A stretch of DNA of 64,000 bases from positions 1-64,000 of the forward strand of contig NZ_AVPG01000005.1 in NCBI RefSeq assembly GCF_000775615.1. Direction: 5' to 3'. The notes below the pieces were generated by a model. It searched no databases. It worked only from the letters and a program-made list of their open reading frames with translations, and was not told the DNA's origin. Position numbers and translations under genes: made by a program. Origin of the DNA: Pontibacillus litoralis JSM 072002. GTDB taxonomy: Bacteria > Bacillota > Bacilli > Bacillales > BH030062. How positions within the stretch are numbered: position 1 is the stretch's first letter; every line of letters begins with the position of its first letter. Below, one piece after another: positions 9,257 through 17,891 of the stretch.

Positions 9257-10102
9257 TTATCGCCTTAAGGCATAGGCCATACCGCAAAAGATTAACCCGA
9301 TGCCTAACCATTGATACATATCAGGATAATAACTAATGAGCACGACATCTAAGAGAATTGCTACAGCAGGATCTAGAAAAACAAGTACCGCTATCGTTGC
9401 TGCTTTCAACTCTCTTATACTACTAAAGAATAAATAGAATACAAATCCTGTATGGACAAAACCGGTTATGAGTATGTACGTCCAATTTTCTACCGTTAAT
9501 CCGTTAAAATAGGAGATATCTATAAACGGAATTAACAAAAAGATCCCGAGGGTTGTCTGGATAAAGGTTGTCGATACAGGATCTATCTCTTTTATAGCTT
9601 TGCCTGTTAAACTCGTAAGTGCATAAAATAAGGCTGCTCCAAACGCCCATAGCACTCCACTTGAGAAAAAATCGTGTAATGACGCTTGTTGATGAATACC
9701 GCCAACGAATAACGTGCCGATAAAACATAAAGTGATAGCAACAGTAGCCGTAAAAGGGATTCTTTCTCGATAGATGACTCCACCAAGCAGCAACACAAGT
9801 ACAGGCGCTAAATGATAAATCGAAATAGCAACCGTAATCGGTATTCGTTCAAAGGACCGAAATAAAAATACCCAGTTAATCACCAAGAAAAAACCACATA
9901 ACAACGCAAAGACGTATTCTTTCTTTGCTACCGCATTGCCTTGCTTCCCTCTTTTAATAAGCAATACCACTCCTAATAATAAGCTGGCACTAACGCAACG
10001 GACAAATACTAGCTCAATAGACGGTAGGTTCGTATGAATAGAAAAAAAACCAATAGAACCAAATATAATCATCGCCAAAGAAAACTTCACTTGTACATTC
10101 AT
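9257..10102 (-). CDS. EamA/DMT-family transporter
   Basis: A 281-aa integral membrane protein with ten predicted helices arranged as two EamA repeats (about residues 5-130 and 145-280). ATG 10102 is preceded by TAGGAG at good spacing, whereas the longer frame starting 14 codons upstream has no ribosome site. Members of this drug/metabolite superfamily export amino acids, purines or drugs; the substrate is not predictable. It stands alone between the Rrf2 gene and a pseudouridine synthase gene on the same strand. Confidence 0.85.
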   Translation of the reverse strand: MNVQVKFSLAMIIFGSIGFFSIHTNLPSIELVFVRCVSASLLLGVVLLIKRGKQGNAVAKKEYVFALLCGFFLVINWVFLFRSFERIPITVAISIYHLAPVLVLLLGGVIYRERIPFTATVAITLCFIGTLFVGGIHQQASLHDFFSSGVLWAFGAALFYALTSLTGKAIKEIDPVSTTFIQTTLGIFLLIPFIDISYFNGLTVENWTYILITGFVHTGFVFYLFFSSIRELKAATIAVLVFLDPAVAILLDVVLISYYPDMYQWLGIGLIFCGMAYALRR

Positions 10103-10173
10103 TCCGAATCTCCTAACGAAGTGTAACCAGGAATAGTTTACCACCTTTTACAATTACGCTCCATATAAACAGA

Positions 10174-11076
10174 CTATTTTCCCTTCACTTCCTTGCCAAA
10201 TTGGGAAGGTACAGACGATTCAAACTGGAGTACCTTGCCTGTACGTGGATGTTTAAACGTCAGTTCCTTCGCATGGAGACCTAGTCGTTTCAAAGGATTA
10301 GTGCTTGCTCCATATTTTTTGTCCCCGGCGATTGGATGACCGATTTGTTGCATATGCACGCGAATTTGATTTTTACGACCTGTTTCTAATTCAAGCTCTA
10401 TTAAGGAATAGGGACCATTTGACTGTAACACTTGATAATGAGTAATCGCCTTTTTTCCACCATTAGGCTTATCGCTTGCATACATTAGGTGGGTCTTCGT
10501 CTCTTTTAACCACGATGTTATGGTGCCAGTCGGCTGTTTTAACACCCCTTCTACAAGTGCTACATACGTTCGCTTCTTCACAATGTCTTTCCACCGATCT
10601 TGTAGCTTCTTTTTCACCTGTTCTGATTTGGCAAACATCATAACCCCTGATGTATCTCGGTCTAATCGATGGACGATAAAAATTCGATTACGTGGATGCT
10701 TCCCCTTTACATAGTTCGATAATTGTCGATACGCTGTATTATTTGCTTCCTTTCCTGATGCAATGGACAAGAGCCCAGATGCTTTAACTACTACAATGAC
10801 ATCATCGTCTTCATATAAGATGGTCAAACCACGCAACAATGACGTAGAAGCTTTTCCTTCTTTTCTTATTGTAACGATTTGACCTTTATACAAAGGTTGA
10901 TTATGTTGAGTAATTATCTCTCCATCCACTTCTACTTTCCCTTTTGTAAGAATGGACTTTACTGCATTTCGACTTAAATGGGATAAAGCTTGTTGTAAAT
11001 AAGGAAGTAACGTTGTCTTCTCTACAACCGTATATCGTTTCCACTGTTCTTCTTGGTTGGTTTTCTTTTTCTTCAT
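10174..11076 (-). CDS. RluA-family RNA pseudouridine synthase
   Basis: A 300-aa enzyme that isomerises uridine to pseudouridine in rRNA or tRNA. The N-terminal S4-like domain covers about residues 15-75 (A-V-K-S-I-L-T-K-G-K-V-E-V-D-G). The catalytic motif H-R-L-D-R-D-T-S-G carries the essential Asp and is near residues 136-144. The C-terminal G-R-K-N-Q-I-R-V-H-M and G-D-K-K-Y-G motifs complete the family signature. It is a paralogue of the YjbO gene at 29.6 kb. The target site in RNA is unknown. Confidence 0.9.
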   Translation of the reverse strand: MKKKKTNQEEQWKRYTVVEKTTLLPYLQQALSHLSRNAVKSILTKGKVEVDGEIITQHNQPLYKGQIVTIRKEGKASTSLLRGLTILYEDDDVIVVVKASGLLSIASGKEANNTAYRQLSNYVKGKHPRNRIFIVHRLDRDTSGVMMFAKSEQVKKKLQDRWKDIVKKRTYVALVEGVLKQPTGTITSWLKETKTHLMYASDKPNGGKKAITHYQVLQSNGPYSLIELELETGRKNQIRVHMQQIGHPIAGDKKYGASTNPLKRLGLHAKELTFKHPRTGKVLQFESSVPSQFGKEVKGK

Positions 11077-11149
11077 CTCTATTCCTCACTTTCCGCTCTA
11101 CTATCTTATCATTGTTAATCGCCTTTTTTTGAAAAACACAACAAAAACT

Positions 11150-11228
11150 TTGACATCTAACTAAAAATACGTTAAATTACTCTAAGGACGAACATTTATA
11201 ATTTAAAATAATAATATTATTCGTTTTT
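11150..11228 (+). promoter_or_regulatory. guaC promoter with candidate paired PurR boxes
   Basis: TTGACA (11150-11155) and TAAATT (11173-11178) are 17 bases apart. Downstream lie AAGGACGAACATT (11184-11196) and, inverted, ATTATTCGTTTTT (11216-11228, read as AAAAACGAATAAT). Both resemble the PurBox consensus AWWWCCGAACWWT. The 19-base gap is slightly longer than the usual 16-17. guaC belongs to the PurR regulon in B. subtilis, which supports the reading. Confidence 0.5.
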
Positions 11229-11241
11229 AGGAGTGTAATTC

Positions 11242-12225
11242 ATGGAAAATGTATTTGATTATGAAGATATTCAGCTAATTCCAGCAAAGTGTGTTGTAAA
11301 TAGCCGTTCACAATGTGATACAACTGTTACGTTAGGTACCCATTCATTTAAGTTACCAGTTGTACCTGCGAACATGCAGACGATCATTGATGAGAAGCTC
11401 GCTATCTATTTAGCGGAAAATGGTTACTTTTATGTGATGCATCGTTTCGAGCCTGAAAAGCGCGTAGCATTCATTAAAGACATGCAATCTCGTGGTCACA
11501 TTGCATCCATTAGCGTTGGTGTGAAAGAAGAAGAATATACGTTTGTTGAGCAATTAGCTCAAGAAAATCTAGTACCAGATTACATCACCATTGATATTGC
11601 TCACGGTCATTCCAATGCCGTTATTAAAATGATTGAACATATTAAATCTCATATTCCTAGCACGTTTGTTATTGCTGGTAATGTCGGTACGCCTGAAGCA
11701 GTACGTGAATTAGAAAATGCTGGTGCCGACGCGACTAAAGTTGGTATTGGTCCAGGAAAAGTATGTATTACGAAAATCAAAACAGGGTTCGGTACTGGTG
11801 GCTGGCAACTAGCTGCTCTTCGCTGGTGCGCAAAAGCGGCAAGTAAGCCAATTATTGCGGACGGTGGTATTCGTACACATGGTGATATTGCAAAGTCCAT
11901 TCGTTTCGGTGCTACAATGGTCATGATTGGTTCCTTATTTGCTGGTCATGAAGAATCTCCTGGTGAAACAATGGAGATCGAAGGCAAGCTTTGCAAAGAA
12001 TACTTCGGTTCCGCTTCAGAATTCCAAAAAGGCGAGAAGAAAAACGTTGAAGGTAAGAAAATGTATGTTGAACACAAAGGTTCCTTACAAGATACATTAA
12101 TTGAGATGGAACAAGATCTTCAGTCCTCCATTTCCTATGCAGGAGGAACGAAACTAGACGCCATTCGCAACGTCGATTACGTTGTCGTGAAGAATTCCAT
12201 CTTTAATGGTGATAAAGTATATTAA
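11242..12225 (+). CDS. guaC: GMP reductase
   Basis: Converts GMP to IMP with NADPH in purine interconversion. The 327-aa length equals B. subtilis GuaC. It is an IMPDH/GMPR TIM barrel; the catalytic loop [11 protein letters not shown] places the nucleophilic Cys at residue 175, followed by the G-F-G-T-G-G-W flap region. The phosphate-binding I-I-A-D-G-G-I-R and G-A-T-M-V-M-I-G-S segments are present. No CBS domains are inserted, which separates it from IMP dehydrogenase. AGGAG precedes the ATG. It is transcribed alone from a promoter with candidate PurR boxes and ends in a strong terminator. Confidence 0.95.
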   Translation: MENVFDYEDIQLIPAKCVVNSRSQCDTTVTLGTHSFKLPVVPANMQTIIDEKLAIYLAENGYFYVMHRFEPEKRVAFIKDMQSRGHIASISVGVKEEEYTFVEQLAQENLVPDYITIDIAHGHSNAVIKMIEHIKSHIPSTFVIAGNVGTPEAVRELENAGADATKVGIGPGKVCITKIKTGFGTGGWQLAALRWCAKAASKPIIADGGIRTHGDIAKSIRFGATMVMIGSLFAGHEESPGETMEIEGKLCKEYFGSASEFQKGEKKNVEGKKMYVEHKGSLQDTLIEMEQDLQSSISYAGGTKLDAIRNVDYVVVKNSIFNGDKVY

Positions 12226-12229
12226 TAAA

Positions 12230-12275
12230 AAAGAAGAGCAAGGTGCTATCAGATGCACTTGCTCTTTCTTCTTTA
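12230..12275 (+). terminator. Terminator of guaC
   Basis: AAGAAGAGCAAGGTGC pairs with GCACTTGCTCTTTCTT around an 8-base loop, with an A-run before and CTTCTTT after. It can also stop the convergent minus-strand ABC operon. Confidence 0.8.
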
Positions 12276-12302
12276 AGAGTTCTGACTACGGTATATACGT
12301 AG

Positions 12303-12905
12303 TTATTGCTTCTGCAAAACCACCTTTAATTCTGGCACTTCCTCCATCATTGTTTTTTCAACTTGTAATACTGTATTTTCTTCAAGTTCAATGTCTATTT
12401 GTTTCTTCTGTTCATCTAAATAATACGTTTCCAAAACATTACTATCATTATCAATTGTTTGCACAAACGGAATATGTTCGTGATTGCCATTGCTTTCATA
12501 AGTTAAGAAGTATTGACCAGGAGAAATCTGCTTCCCTACTTGATAATATCCTGAGTCATCTATAACATACTGTTGATTATTGCAAAGTTGTAATATTTCA
12601 TTTTGAGCAGGTTCAATATGTAAAGTTCCTTCCCCCTCAATATATATCACTTCCCCTTTTGTCAATGGCATTGCTTTAAAGTGACTACCATTATAAAATG
12701 ACTTACTTTGTATAATTAAATTGCCACTCACCTCAAAATCATATACTCCTTGTGGAATGTCTTTCCCAACCTCATATTCTCCTTCTTGTAAAGTGTGTTT
12801 TCTTCCCATTTCTTTTTCGGTAAATACCCCCCTTATAATAGAAGAAAAAAACAATGCAAAAGTTAGCATAGTAAGAATAATAAATACAGCTCTTTTAACA
12901 GTCAT
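12303..12905 (-). CDS. Membrane-anchored accessory protein of the ABC exporter operon (duplicated module)
   Basis: I do not recognise a named family. ATG 12905 has GGTGA at good spacing and overlaps the ATPase gene by 11 bases; a start 15 bases earlier is possible but has no ribosome site. The protein has about 200 residues with one N-terminal membrane helix (about 7-27). The rest is extracellular and beta-rich. Two similar segments stand out: Y-E-V-G-K-D-I-P-Q-G-V-Y near residue 44 and Y-Q-V-G-K-Q-I-S-P-G-Q-Y near 120, suggesting a duplicated module. As the last gene of the exporter operon it may act outside the membrane in peptide handling or immunity; this is inference. Confidence 0.75.
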   Translation of the reverse strand: MTVKRAVFIILTMLTFALFFSSIIRGVFTEKEMGRKHTLQEGEYEVGKDIPQGVYDFEVSGNLIIQSKSFYNGSHFKAMPLTKGEVIYIEGEGTLHIEPAQNEILQLCNNQQYVIDDSGYYQVGKQISPGQYFLTYESNGNHEHIPFVQTIDNDSNVLETYYLDEQKKQIDIELEENTVLQVEKTMMEEVPELKVVLQKQ

Positions 12906-13527
12906 AAAGTAGTTCACCATTTTGCATTGTCAGTATTTGATCACAAAAAGGAGCTATTTCTTCTTTTTGATGGGAGGCAACGATAACAGCAGCTCCCCGA
13001 TTTCTTTCCGTTTGTAGAATATCATAAATTAACTCTACACCTGAATCGTCAATAGCATTCGTTGGTTCATCTAGCAATATCATATCTGGCTTTTCAAAAA
13101 TGGCTTGAGCAATATTTAATCTTTGTCTCATTCCTAAAGAGTATTTACCTACTTTTAAATTGGATGTAGGATCTAATCCAACTCGTTCAATTGTATTAAT
13201 AATTTCTTCTTTACTTGCTATTTTCTTTATTTTGGCCAATATTTCTAAGTTCTTAACACCTGTACACTGGGGAAGCAATGACATATTCTCAATAATTACT
13301 CCACAACTTGGTGGGAAAGAAATATCTTGATGTAATTGTTTCCCATTTATATGCACTTCACCTTGCGTTGGTATAATCAAACCTGATATTGCTCTTAATA
13401 GCATCGTTTTACCAGATCCATTTTTACCGAACAGCCCATATATCTTTCCACCTTCAAAGTTATAATTTACATTGTGTAAAACTTTATTCTTCTTTATATT
13501 TTTAGTTAAGTTTACTACTTTAATCAC
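12895..13527 (-). CDS. ABC transporter ATP-binding protein
   Basis: A 210-aa ATPase that energises the exporter formed with the three upstream membrane proteins. Walker A G-K-N-G-S-G-K-T is at residues 34-41, a Q-loop position with Glu lies near 80, the signature Y-S-L-G-M-R-Q is at 129-135, Walker B I-L-L-D-E-P at 150-155 and the H-loop His at 186. The Q-loop reads V-I-I-E-N rather than having the usual Gln, as in many bacteriocin-immunity type ATPases. It starts 15 bases after the upstream permease stop and overlaps the following gene. Confidence 0.92.
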   Translation of the reverse strand: MIKVVNLTKNIKKNKVLHNVNYNFEGGKIYGLFGKNGSGKTMLLRAISGLIIPTQGEVHINGKQLHQDISFPPSCGVIIENMSLLPQCTGVKNLEILAKIKKIASKEEIINTIERVGLDPTSNLKVGKYSLGMRQRLNIAQAIFEKPDMILLDEPTNAIDDSGVELIYDILQTERNRGAAVIVASHQKEEIAPFCDQILTMQNGELLYDC

Positions 13528-13542
13528 AAGCGTCCCCTCTCC

Positions 13543-14244
13543 TTAAACAATATCAATTTTTTTTATACGTTTAAAACAAATGAAAGAACAAGCAATGATT
13601 TGGATAAGCATAATAATAATAATACTTGAATTATAGCTTCCTTGTGTTAATTCTGAATTGGTCAATCCGTTTCTAAGACCCATGGTACCCGGTACTATAA
13701 ACAGGTACTCCATATTATTTACATATTTATAGACCATGTTATGAATCAATACACTTGCAATAACATAGATATTCACTAGAATAAAAGCTATATTAGGCGC
13801 AACATATAGTTCTAGCATGGCTTGTACATTAACCAACAAAACCAGCAATAAATAATACAAAAATAGTAAAATAACATAATTATTATTTATTATTTCAAAC
13901 GAACCGAATGTATAAAGAAGCATTTGAAATAGCACAAACGAAAACGTTATTATCCACAATAATATGAGTTTCTTAATCAGCCAATATGTTTTGTTTCTAT
14001 ATCTTGTAATAAAAGCAATACCACTTGTAGAAAGCTCATTTTTTATCATCCCTGAAAAAAAAAGTAATATAAAAAAGATAGGAAAGTACCATTGTAATAA
14101 AAATTTTGACTCCAAGGAAGTTGAAGAGGTATTAGGTACTCCATCTAAATAAGGGATTTTATCCATTTTTATATCACTGCTTTTGTAAAAAAAACATTGT
14201 ATAATAATTGATACAAAAATTAAAAACACCATTTTTTTATTCAC
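13543..14244 (-). CDS. ABC-2 type membrane protein of the exporter operon (third permease)
   Basis: A 233-aa hydrophobic protein with about six membrane segments: one at the N-terminus (residues 4-20), a second near 48-65, and four in the second half. The short extracellular stretch after helix one and overall layout resemble ABC-2 permeases of bacteriocin-immunity exporters. Sequence similarity is too weak to name it. It begins one base after the stop of the 244-aa membrane protein, so the genes are coupled. Codons are strongly AT-rich (Ile ATA, Asn AAT), unlike the flanking core genes. Confidence 0.8.
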   Translation of the reverse strand: MNKKMVFLIFVSIIIQCFFYKSSDIKMDKIPYLDGVPNTSSTSLESKFLLQWYFPIFFILLFFSGMIKNELSTSGIAFITRYRNKTYWLIKKLILLWIITFSFVLFQMLLYTFGSFEIINNNYVILLFLYYLLLVLLVNVQAMLELYVAPNIAFILVNIYVIASVLIHNMVYKYVNNMEYLFIVPGTMGLRNGLTNSELTQGSYNSSIIIIMLIQIIACSFICFKRIKKIDIV

Positions 14245-14979
14245 TTACAGATAGTCCTTTCTTGAATAGGAAAGTGATCCTATTAAATACAGCACGGCAA
14301 CGCAAACACATTGTTTCAAGTAAATCCAACTAATACTTTGTATCGTATATTGCTTTTCAATTAGCTTCATTAACAGGTCCAAATCAAGGAGTGGCGTCCA
14401 GACGGAAGGCAATAATATTTTTGATATAAAAAACGTTCCTGCTACAATAAGGAGTGTACCTATCATTGCAATACTATTGGAAAACGAAACTATTTTGATT
14501 AGACTGAAAATCAAACCTATTTGCATGTAAAATAACATTAAAACAAATGAATGAATAAAAGAATAGTAAATAATATTCGAATCAAATACAAGATTATTAT
14601 TAAAATAAATAAAGCTGCCCAAAACGTTTACTACGGAATGAGTTATAGCAATTGTTATAGAGGTCAACAATATATTCTTAAACTCCATGTTATATAGTTT
14701 ATTTCTATTCGCATGTCGTATAACGAGAAACTCTTCATCATTCCCCATAAACTGTTGTAATAATAATAAAAATGGTATCAAGTACACTAAGGAATAATTT
14801 TGAATGGAACTATAGCCAAAAGCACTTCCGTTCATATAAAAAAGTAACTCATTAAATTTGTCTAAAGACACCTTGTACTTATCTGCGTATACATCAATGT
14901 AAGAGCTGTTTTGGAAATACCAAACAACCCCCATGAATACAAAGGTTACAATAGAAACTTTTAACTTATATCGGCTCAT
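14245..14979 (-). CDS. ABC-2 type membrane protein of the exporter operon (second permease)
   Basis: A 244-aa integral membrane protein with about six hydrophobic segments, the first at residues 8-23. A cytoplasmic stretch V-I-R-H-A-N-R-N-K-L-Y near residue 85 resembles the region in ABC-2 permeases that meets the ATPase. It overlaps the preceding 257-aa gene by 14 bases and abuts the next gene. It is a core subunit candidate of the exporter; no named family was recognised. Confidence 0.8.
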   Translation of the reverse strand: MSRYKLKVSIVTFVFMGVVWYFQNSSYIDVYADKYKVSLDKFNELLFYMNGSAFGYSSIQNYSLVYLIPFLLLLQQFMGNDEEFLVIRHANRNKLYNMEFKNILLTSITIAITHSVVNVLGSFIYFNNNLVFDSNIIYYSFIHSFVLMLFYMQIGLIFSLIKIVSFSNSIAMIGTLLIVAGTFFISKILLPSVWTPLLDLDLLMKLIEKQYTIQSISWIYLKQCVCVAVLYLIGSLSYSRKDYL

Positions 14980-15739
14980 TGTTCTTTACCTCATAAATAT
15001 ACACAATAATACTCATTGCTAAATAAGCTACAAGTATAACCCAAAATATCGGTAAAGTATCTGTTAGACTATATTCCGTAAATGGTTGTATTAAATGCAT
15101 ACTTGATTGATCTATCGTTACAAATATATACCAAAGAAAGAATGTGGCTGCATATGTATATTTTCGATCTTTAAAAAAAAGGCTGCATGTTGCCCCTAAC
15201 AATCCCGCTAATCCTGCAAGAATCATTGCTATCAATGAATAAATTAAAACACCTATATACGGATTTTGAATTGTAAAACTGGTAAAAGAACTTTCAAATA
15301 TATCTTCTGTAAGCCATTTTGTATAATCCCCACCGAAAAACAACAAAAAAGTTAAGCAAAGATTGATTGATAAGGTAATTCCCATTGCTACAAACCCCAA
15401 CATAAAGGAAAAGAACATTTTTTCCTTTATATATCTTTTAATGCCTATTTTACTCACCAAAATGTTGTAATACCCTGTTCGAAAATCCTGAATAGAATCT
15501 TCAGTCCCTAGAACAAGTAAAAATAACGGCAAAAACCATAGCAACACATATTGTGGAACATGGCCCATACTAGCACCAGATAAAAAGAAGGCATGAGCAG
15601 GATGAAGTTTCTCTCCTCCTACTTGTAGAAACTCGATATAGACTTGCATCGCATCCCATACTGGAATAAGGATGATGACGATAAAGACACATAATGAAAC
15701 TTTATTTTTTGTTAGTCGATTCATATGACTTCGAACCAT
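14966..15739 (-). CDS. ABC-2 type membrane protein of the exporter operon (first permease)
   Basis: A 257-aa integral membrane protein and the first intact gene of the operon. It has an N-terminal helix (about 14-33), an extracellular stretch with P-A-H-A-F-F-L-S-G, then five further helices. The loop D-F-R-T-G-Y-Y-N-I-L-V-S-K-I-G near residue 85 is a typical ABC-2 coupling-helix region. The alternative role of the three permeases as separate heterodimers cannot be decided. A hairpin separates it from the DUF2712-like remnant upstream, which presumably was the exported partner. Confidence 0.82.
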   Translation of the reverse strand: MVRSHMNRLTKNKVSLCVFIVIILIPVWDAMQVYIEFLQVGGEKLHPAHAFFLSGASMGHVPQYVLLWFLPLFLLVLGTEDSIQDFRTGYYNILVSKIGIKRYIKEKMFFSFMLGFVAMGITLSINLCLTFLLFFGGDYTKWLTEDIFESSFTSFTIQNPYIGVLIYSLIAMILAGLAGLLGATCSLFFKDRKYTYAATFFLWYIFVTIDQSSMHLIQPFTEYSLTDTLPIFWVILVAYLAMSIIVYIYEVKNNEPI

Positions 15740-15771
15740 TGTTCATCAACTCGCTTACAAATATTTTAGTG

Positions 15772-15806
15772 AAACGGACAAGCACGATTTATGTACTTGT
15801 CCGTTC
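15772..15806 (-). terminator. Hairpin between DUF2712-like remnant and ABC operon
   Basis: On the minus strand AACGGACAAGTAC pairs with GTGCTTGTCCGTT (one mismatch-type G-T pair) around a 7-base loop. Only a weak T-rich tail follows, so it may attenuate or process the message rather than end it fully. Confidence 0.55.
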
Positions 15807-15815
15807 ATCAGTAAA

Positions 15816-16082
15816 TTACTTGGTTTCTTCATCCCAATAGCCACTTGCAGTATAACCTTTAGAACTATAATTATTATTTTCAGCACCTAACCGTACATAA
15901 CTTTTACTAGCACTTCGATATGCTTCTCTATCATATGAACCAACACCCTGCTTGACATTTACTGTATTAGAAACCCTTCCAGTTCCATTTTTATGTAGCC
16001 AAAAAGTAGTAATGGTTCCTTTCCCTTCTCCAGATTTCCTTAAATTTACTTTCCACTTATTGTTTGTATTCTTCGTTTTATG
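15816..16082 (-). pseudogene. Remnant of a DUF2712-like secreted protein gene
   Basis: The minus-strand frame from 16082 to TAA 15816-15818 encodes 88 residues with no ATG, GTG or TTG near its upstream end and an in-frame TAA at 16083-16085. The protein reads N-K-W-K-V-N-L, G-E-G-K-G-T, F-W-L-H-K, L-G-A-E-N-N-N-Y and ends G-Y-W-D-E-E-T-K. From memory this is the C-terminal pattern of the small secreted DUF2712 family of Bacillus, which has an N-terminal signal peptide and lies beside ABC genes. The signal peptide is missing here and I found none in the other frames within 200 bases. I therefore call it degenerate; a sequencing frameshift is an alternative. Confidence 0.65.
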
Positions 16083-16312
16083 TTACAAATATTACTACAA
16101 TGACATAATAACAACATGTATAAAATTTGTAAATACTTAATATATTTGTCACGAAAGATATTAATGTTAAAAATCCTATCAACATTAACTGTTAATCTCG
16201 TAATCCCTTTGTTGTTGTGGAGGCAAAAACACCGAAAATATGGAATTAGGTTGCGATCAAGGTAATATCAAAATCCTTTGAAAATAATTCATGTGCAGAT
16301 CCTTAACACAAA

Positions 16313-16350
16313 ATAGAGCTAGTAAACCCCATTCGGTTCACTAGCTCTTC
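16313..16350 (-). terminator. Terminator of the pgpA-like gene
   Basis: On the minus strand AGAGCTAGTGAACC pairs with GGTTTACTAGCTCT around a short loop, followed by ATTTTG. The 230 bases between this hairpin and the DUF2712-like remnant (16083-16312) show no coding potential; they should contain the remnant's former promoter and signal-peptide region. Confidence 0.75.
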
Positions 16351-16355
16351 TATGT

Positions 16356-16880
16356 TTACACCATTTCGGCTTCTTCCTTATCTCGTAATCGGTGCGCCAA
16401 ACGGCTTGATGCGTTAGCGGCAATACTTGCGATTATATCATCTAAAAATGTATGCACGCCTTCTGCATGTTTCGTATCCAATTGCTTAATTATCCCTATC
16501 TTCTCTTTATCAAGATGGCCATATGTCGTAACAGCAATGCTTCCGTATCCAAATACAGCGCCGAGTGCCAGCGTTTCATCAATGCCAAATAATCCTTCAT
16601 CGAATTCTACGATATCCTGAAGTGGTTGCGAAAGCTCTCTCTTTTCTGCTAATTTATCTAGTTCAACCCCTACAAGAATAGCGTGCTGGATTTCTCTTTT
16701 TTGCAATACTCTCTCAACACTAATTGCACAATCTTCAACAGTTAAATATTCGTTGTACCCACCTTGCATTTCATAAACAATCTCTGCTATTGCCTGTATG
16801 GATACGCCTCTTTCTTCTAACAAACTACGTGCTGCTACCTCTACTTCTTTACTATGTACTTGTTTTCTTTGTTTCTCCAT
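16356..16880 (-). CDS. pgpA: Phosphatidylglycerophosphatase A family protein (YutG-like)
   Basis: A 174-aa protein of the PgpA fold, which dephosphorylates phosphatidylglycerophosphate in phosphatidylglycerol synthesis. Characteristic are the Asp/Glu-rich segment V-E-F-D-E-G-L-F-G-I-D-E-T near residues 88-101, and T-F-L-D-D-I-I-A-S-I-A-A-N-A near the C-terminus. The Firmicutes version lacks the many membrane helices of E. coli PgpA, as here. It stands alone, with a terminator after it. B. subtilis YutG is the closest known relative. Membrane association and activity are by family only. Confidence 0.8.
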   Translation of the reverse strand: MEKQRKQVHSKEVEVAARSLLEERGVSIQAIAEIVYEMQGGYNEYLTVEDCAISVERVLQKREIQHAILVGVELDKLAEKRELSQPLQDIVEFDEGLFGIDETLALGAVFGYGSIAVTTYGHLDKEKIGIIKQLDTKHAEGVHTFLDDIIASIAANASSRLAHRLRDKEEAEMV

Positions 16881-17057
16881 AATGCTATTCTCCCATCTTT
16901 TTTACTCTATATGTATTGTATCATACTACGTCGGTTAACACGTATTTCCTCACCTCTCTTTAAGCATAGTTTATGATACACTTAATGACGTACGTTTCAT
17001 TTATATTGATTAAGGGAAAAGGGCTAGTAACCTTTCCTGTAATGAAGGAGGAAAAGT

Positions 17058-17795
17058 ATGGGTAGAGACGGAAAGATGGAAGAACACGTAATTAATAGCG
17101 TGTATTTAGAGGAAGCATTGACAGTAAAGGTATATAAACCTGCCTCTTTCTCCCCATTGTATAAATATAACATTTGTATTATGCAAGATGGGGATGACTA
17201 TATGAGAATGGGCCGGATCGCGACATTAAGTGATCGCTTCCATCAAAATCAATCGATTGAAAACACTATATTTGCTGGTATTCATTATAAGGATAAGTAC
17301 GACAGACGAGAGAAATACCACCCTAATGGTAAGAAATACACTGCTTATATGCAATTTCTCGCGAAAGAAGTTGTTCCACTCTTGGATAAAGAACTGCCGA
17401 CTTATCATATGGGTGCATCAAGAGCGCTCATGGGCGACTCTTTAGGTGGAACGATGGCTTTAATGACAGCCATTCAATATCCGCACACGTTTGGCAAAAT
17501 TATTATGCAATCTCCTTATGTTGATGAACACGTTCTAACACAAGTAGAACAAAGTGATTCAATTGCTTTAATGGAGATTTATCATACGATTGGAACAGAA
17601 GAAACCATCGTCGATACAACCGATGGGAAACAACAAGACTTTCTAGCACCAAATCGCCAATTACACGCACTTCTACAACGGAAATGTTCTCAATATACGT
17701 ACTATGAATTAGATGGCAATCACACATGGAAATACTGGCAACAAGATTTAAAACGTGTCTTACCGACAATGTTCGGAACAGAAATACAACAATAA
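17058..17795 (+). CDS. yjcH: Esterase/alpha-beta hydrolase, YjcH-like
   Basis: A 245-aa hydrolase of the esterase-D/Fes-like group. The nucleophile elbow G-D-S-L-G-G-T-M-A is near residues 124-132, after I-M-Q-D-G-D-D-Y near 41. A candidate catalytic His lies in D-G-N-H-T-W-K-Y at about residue 222, and an Asp or Glu lies before it. Ribosome site AAGGAGG precedes the ATG. It is the first gene of the yjcH-yjcG-yjcF group, conserved next to the spore-coat locus in Bacillus. The substrate is unknown; related proteins hydrolyse siderophore or small esters. Confidence 0.87.
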   Translation: MGRDGKMEEHVINSVYLEEALTVKVYKPASFSPLYKYNICIMQDGDDYMRMGRIATLSDRFHQNQSIENTIFAGIHYKDKYDRREKYHPNGKKYTAYMQFLAKEVVPLLDKELPTYHMGASRALMGDSLGGTMALMTAIQYPHTFGKIIMQSPYVDEHVLTQVEQSDSIALMEIYHTIGTEETIVDTTDGKQQDFLAPNRQLHALLQRKCSQYTYYELDGNHTWKYWQQDLKRVLPTMFGTEIQQ

Positions 17796-17891
17796 AGAAG
17801 ATTACTATCTGAAAATTTGTTATAATAGAGAATATCCCTTTACTTTTATTGTGCAAAAAGGTAATAAATGAATTATTAGGAGGTCGTTCAA

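Noticed and set aside
16083-16312. Signal-peptide part of the DUF2712-like gene in another frame
   Set aside because: I read all minus-strand frames and found no start followed by a basic-hydrophobic segment that joins the remnant.
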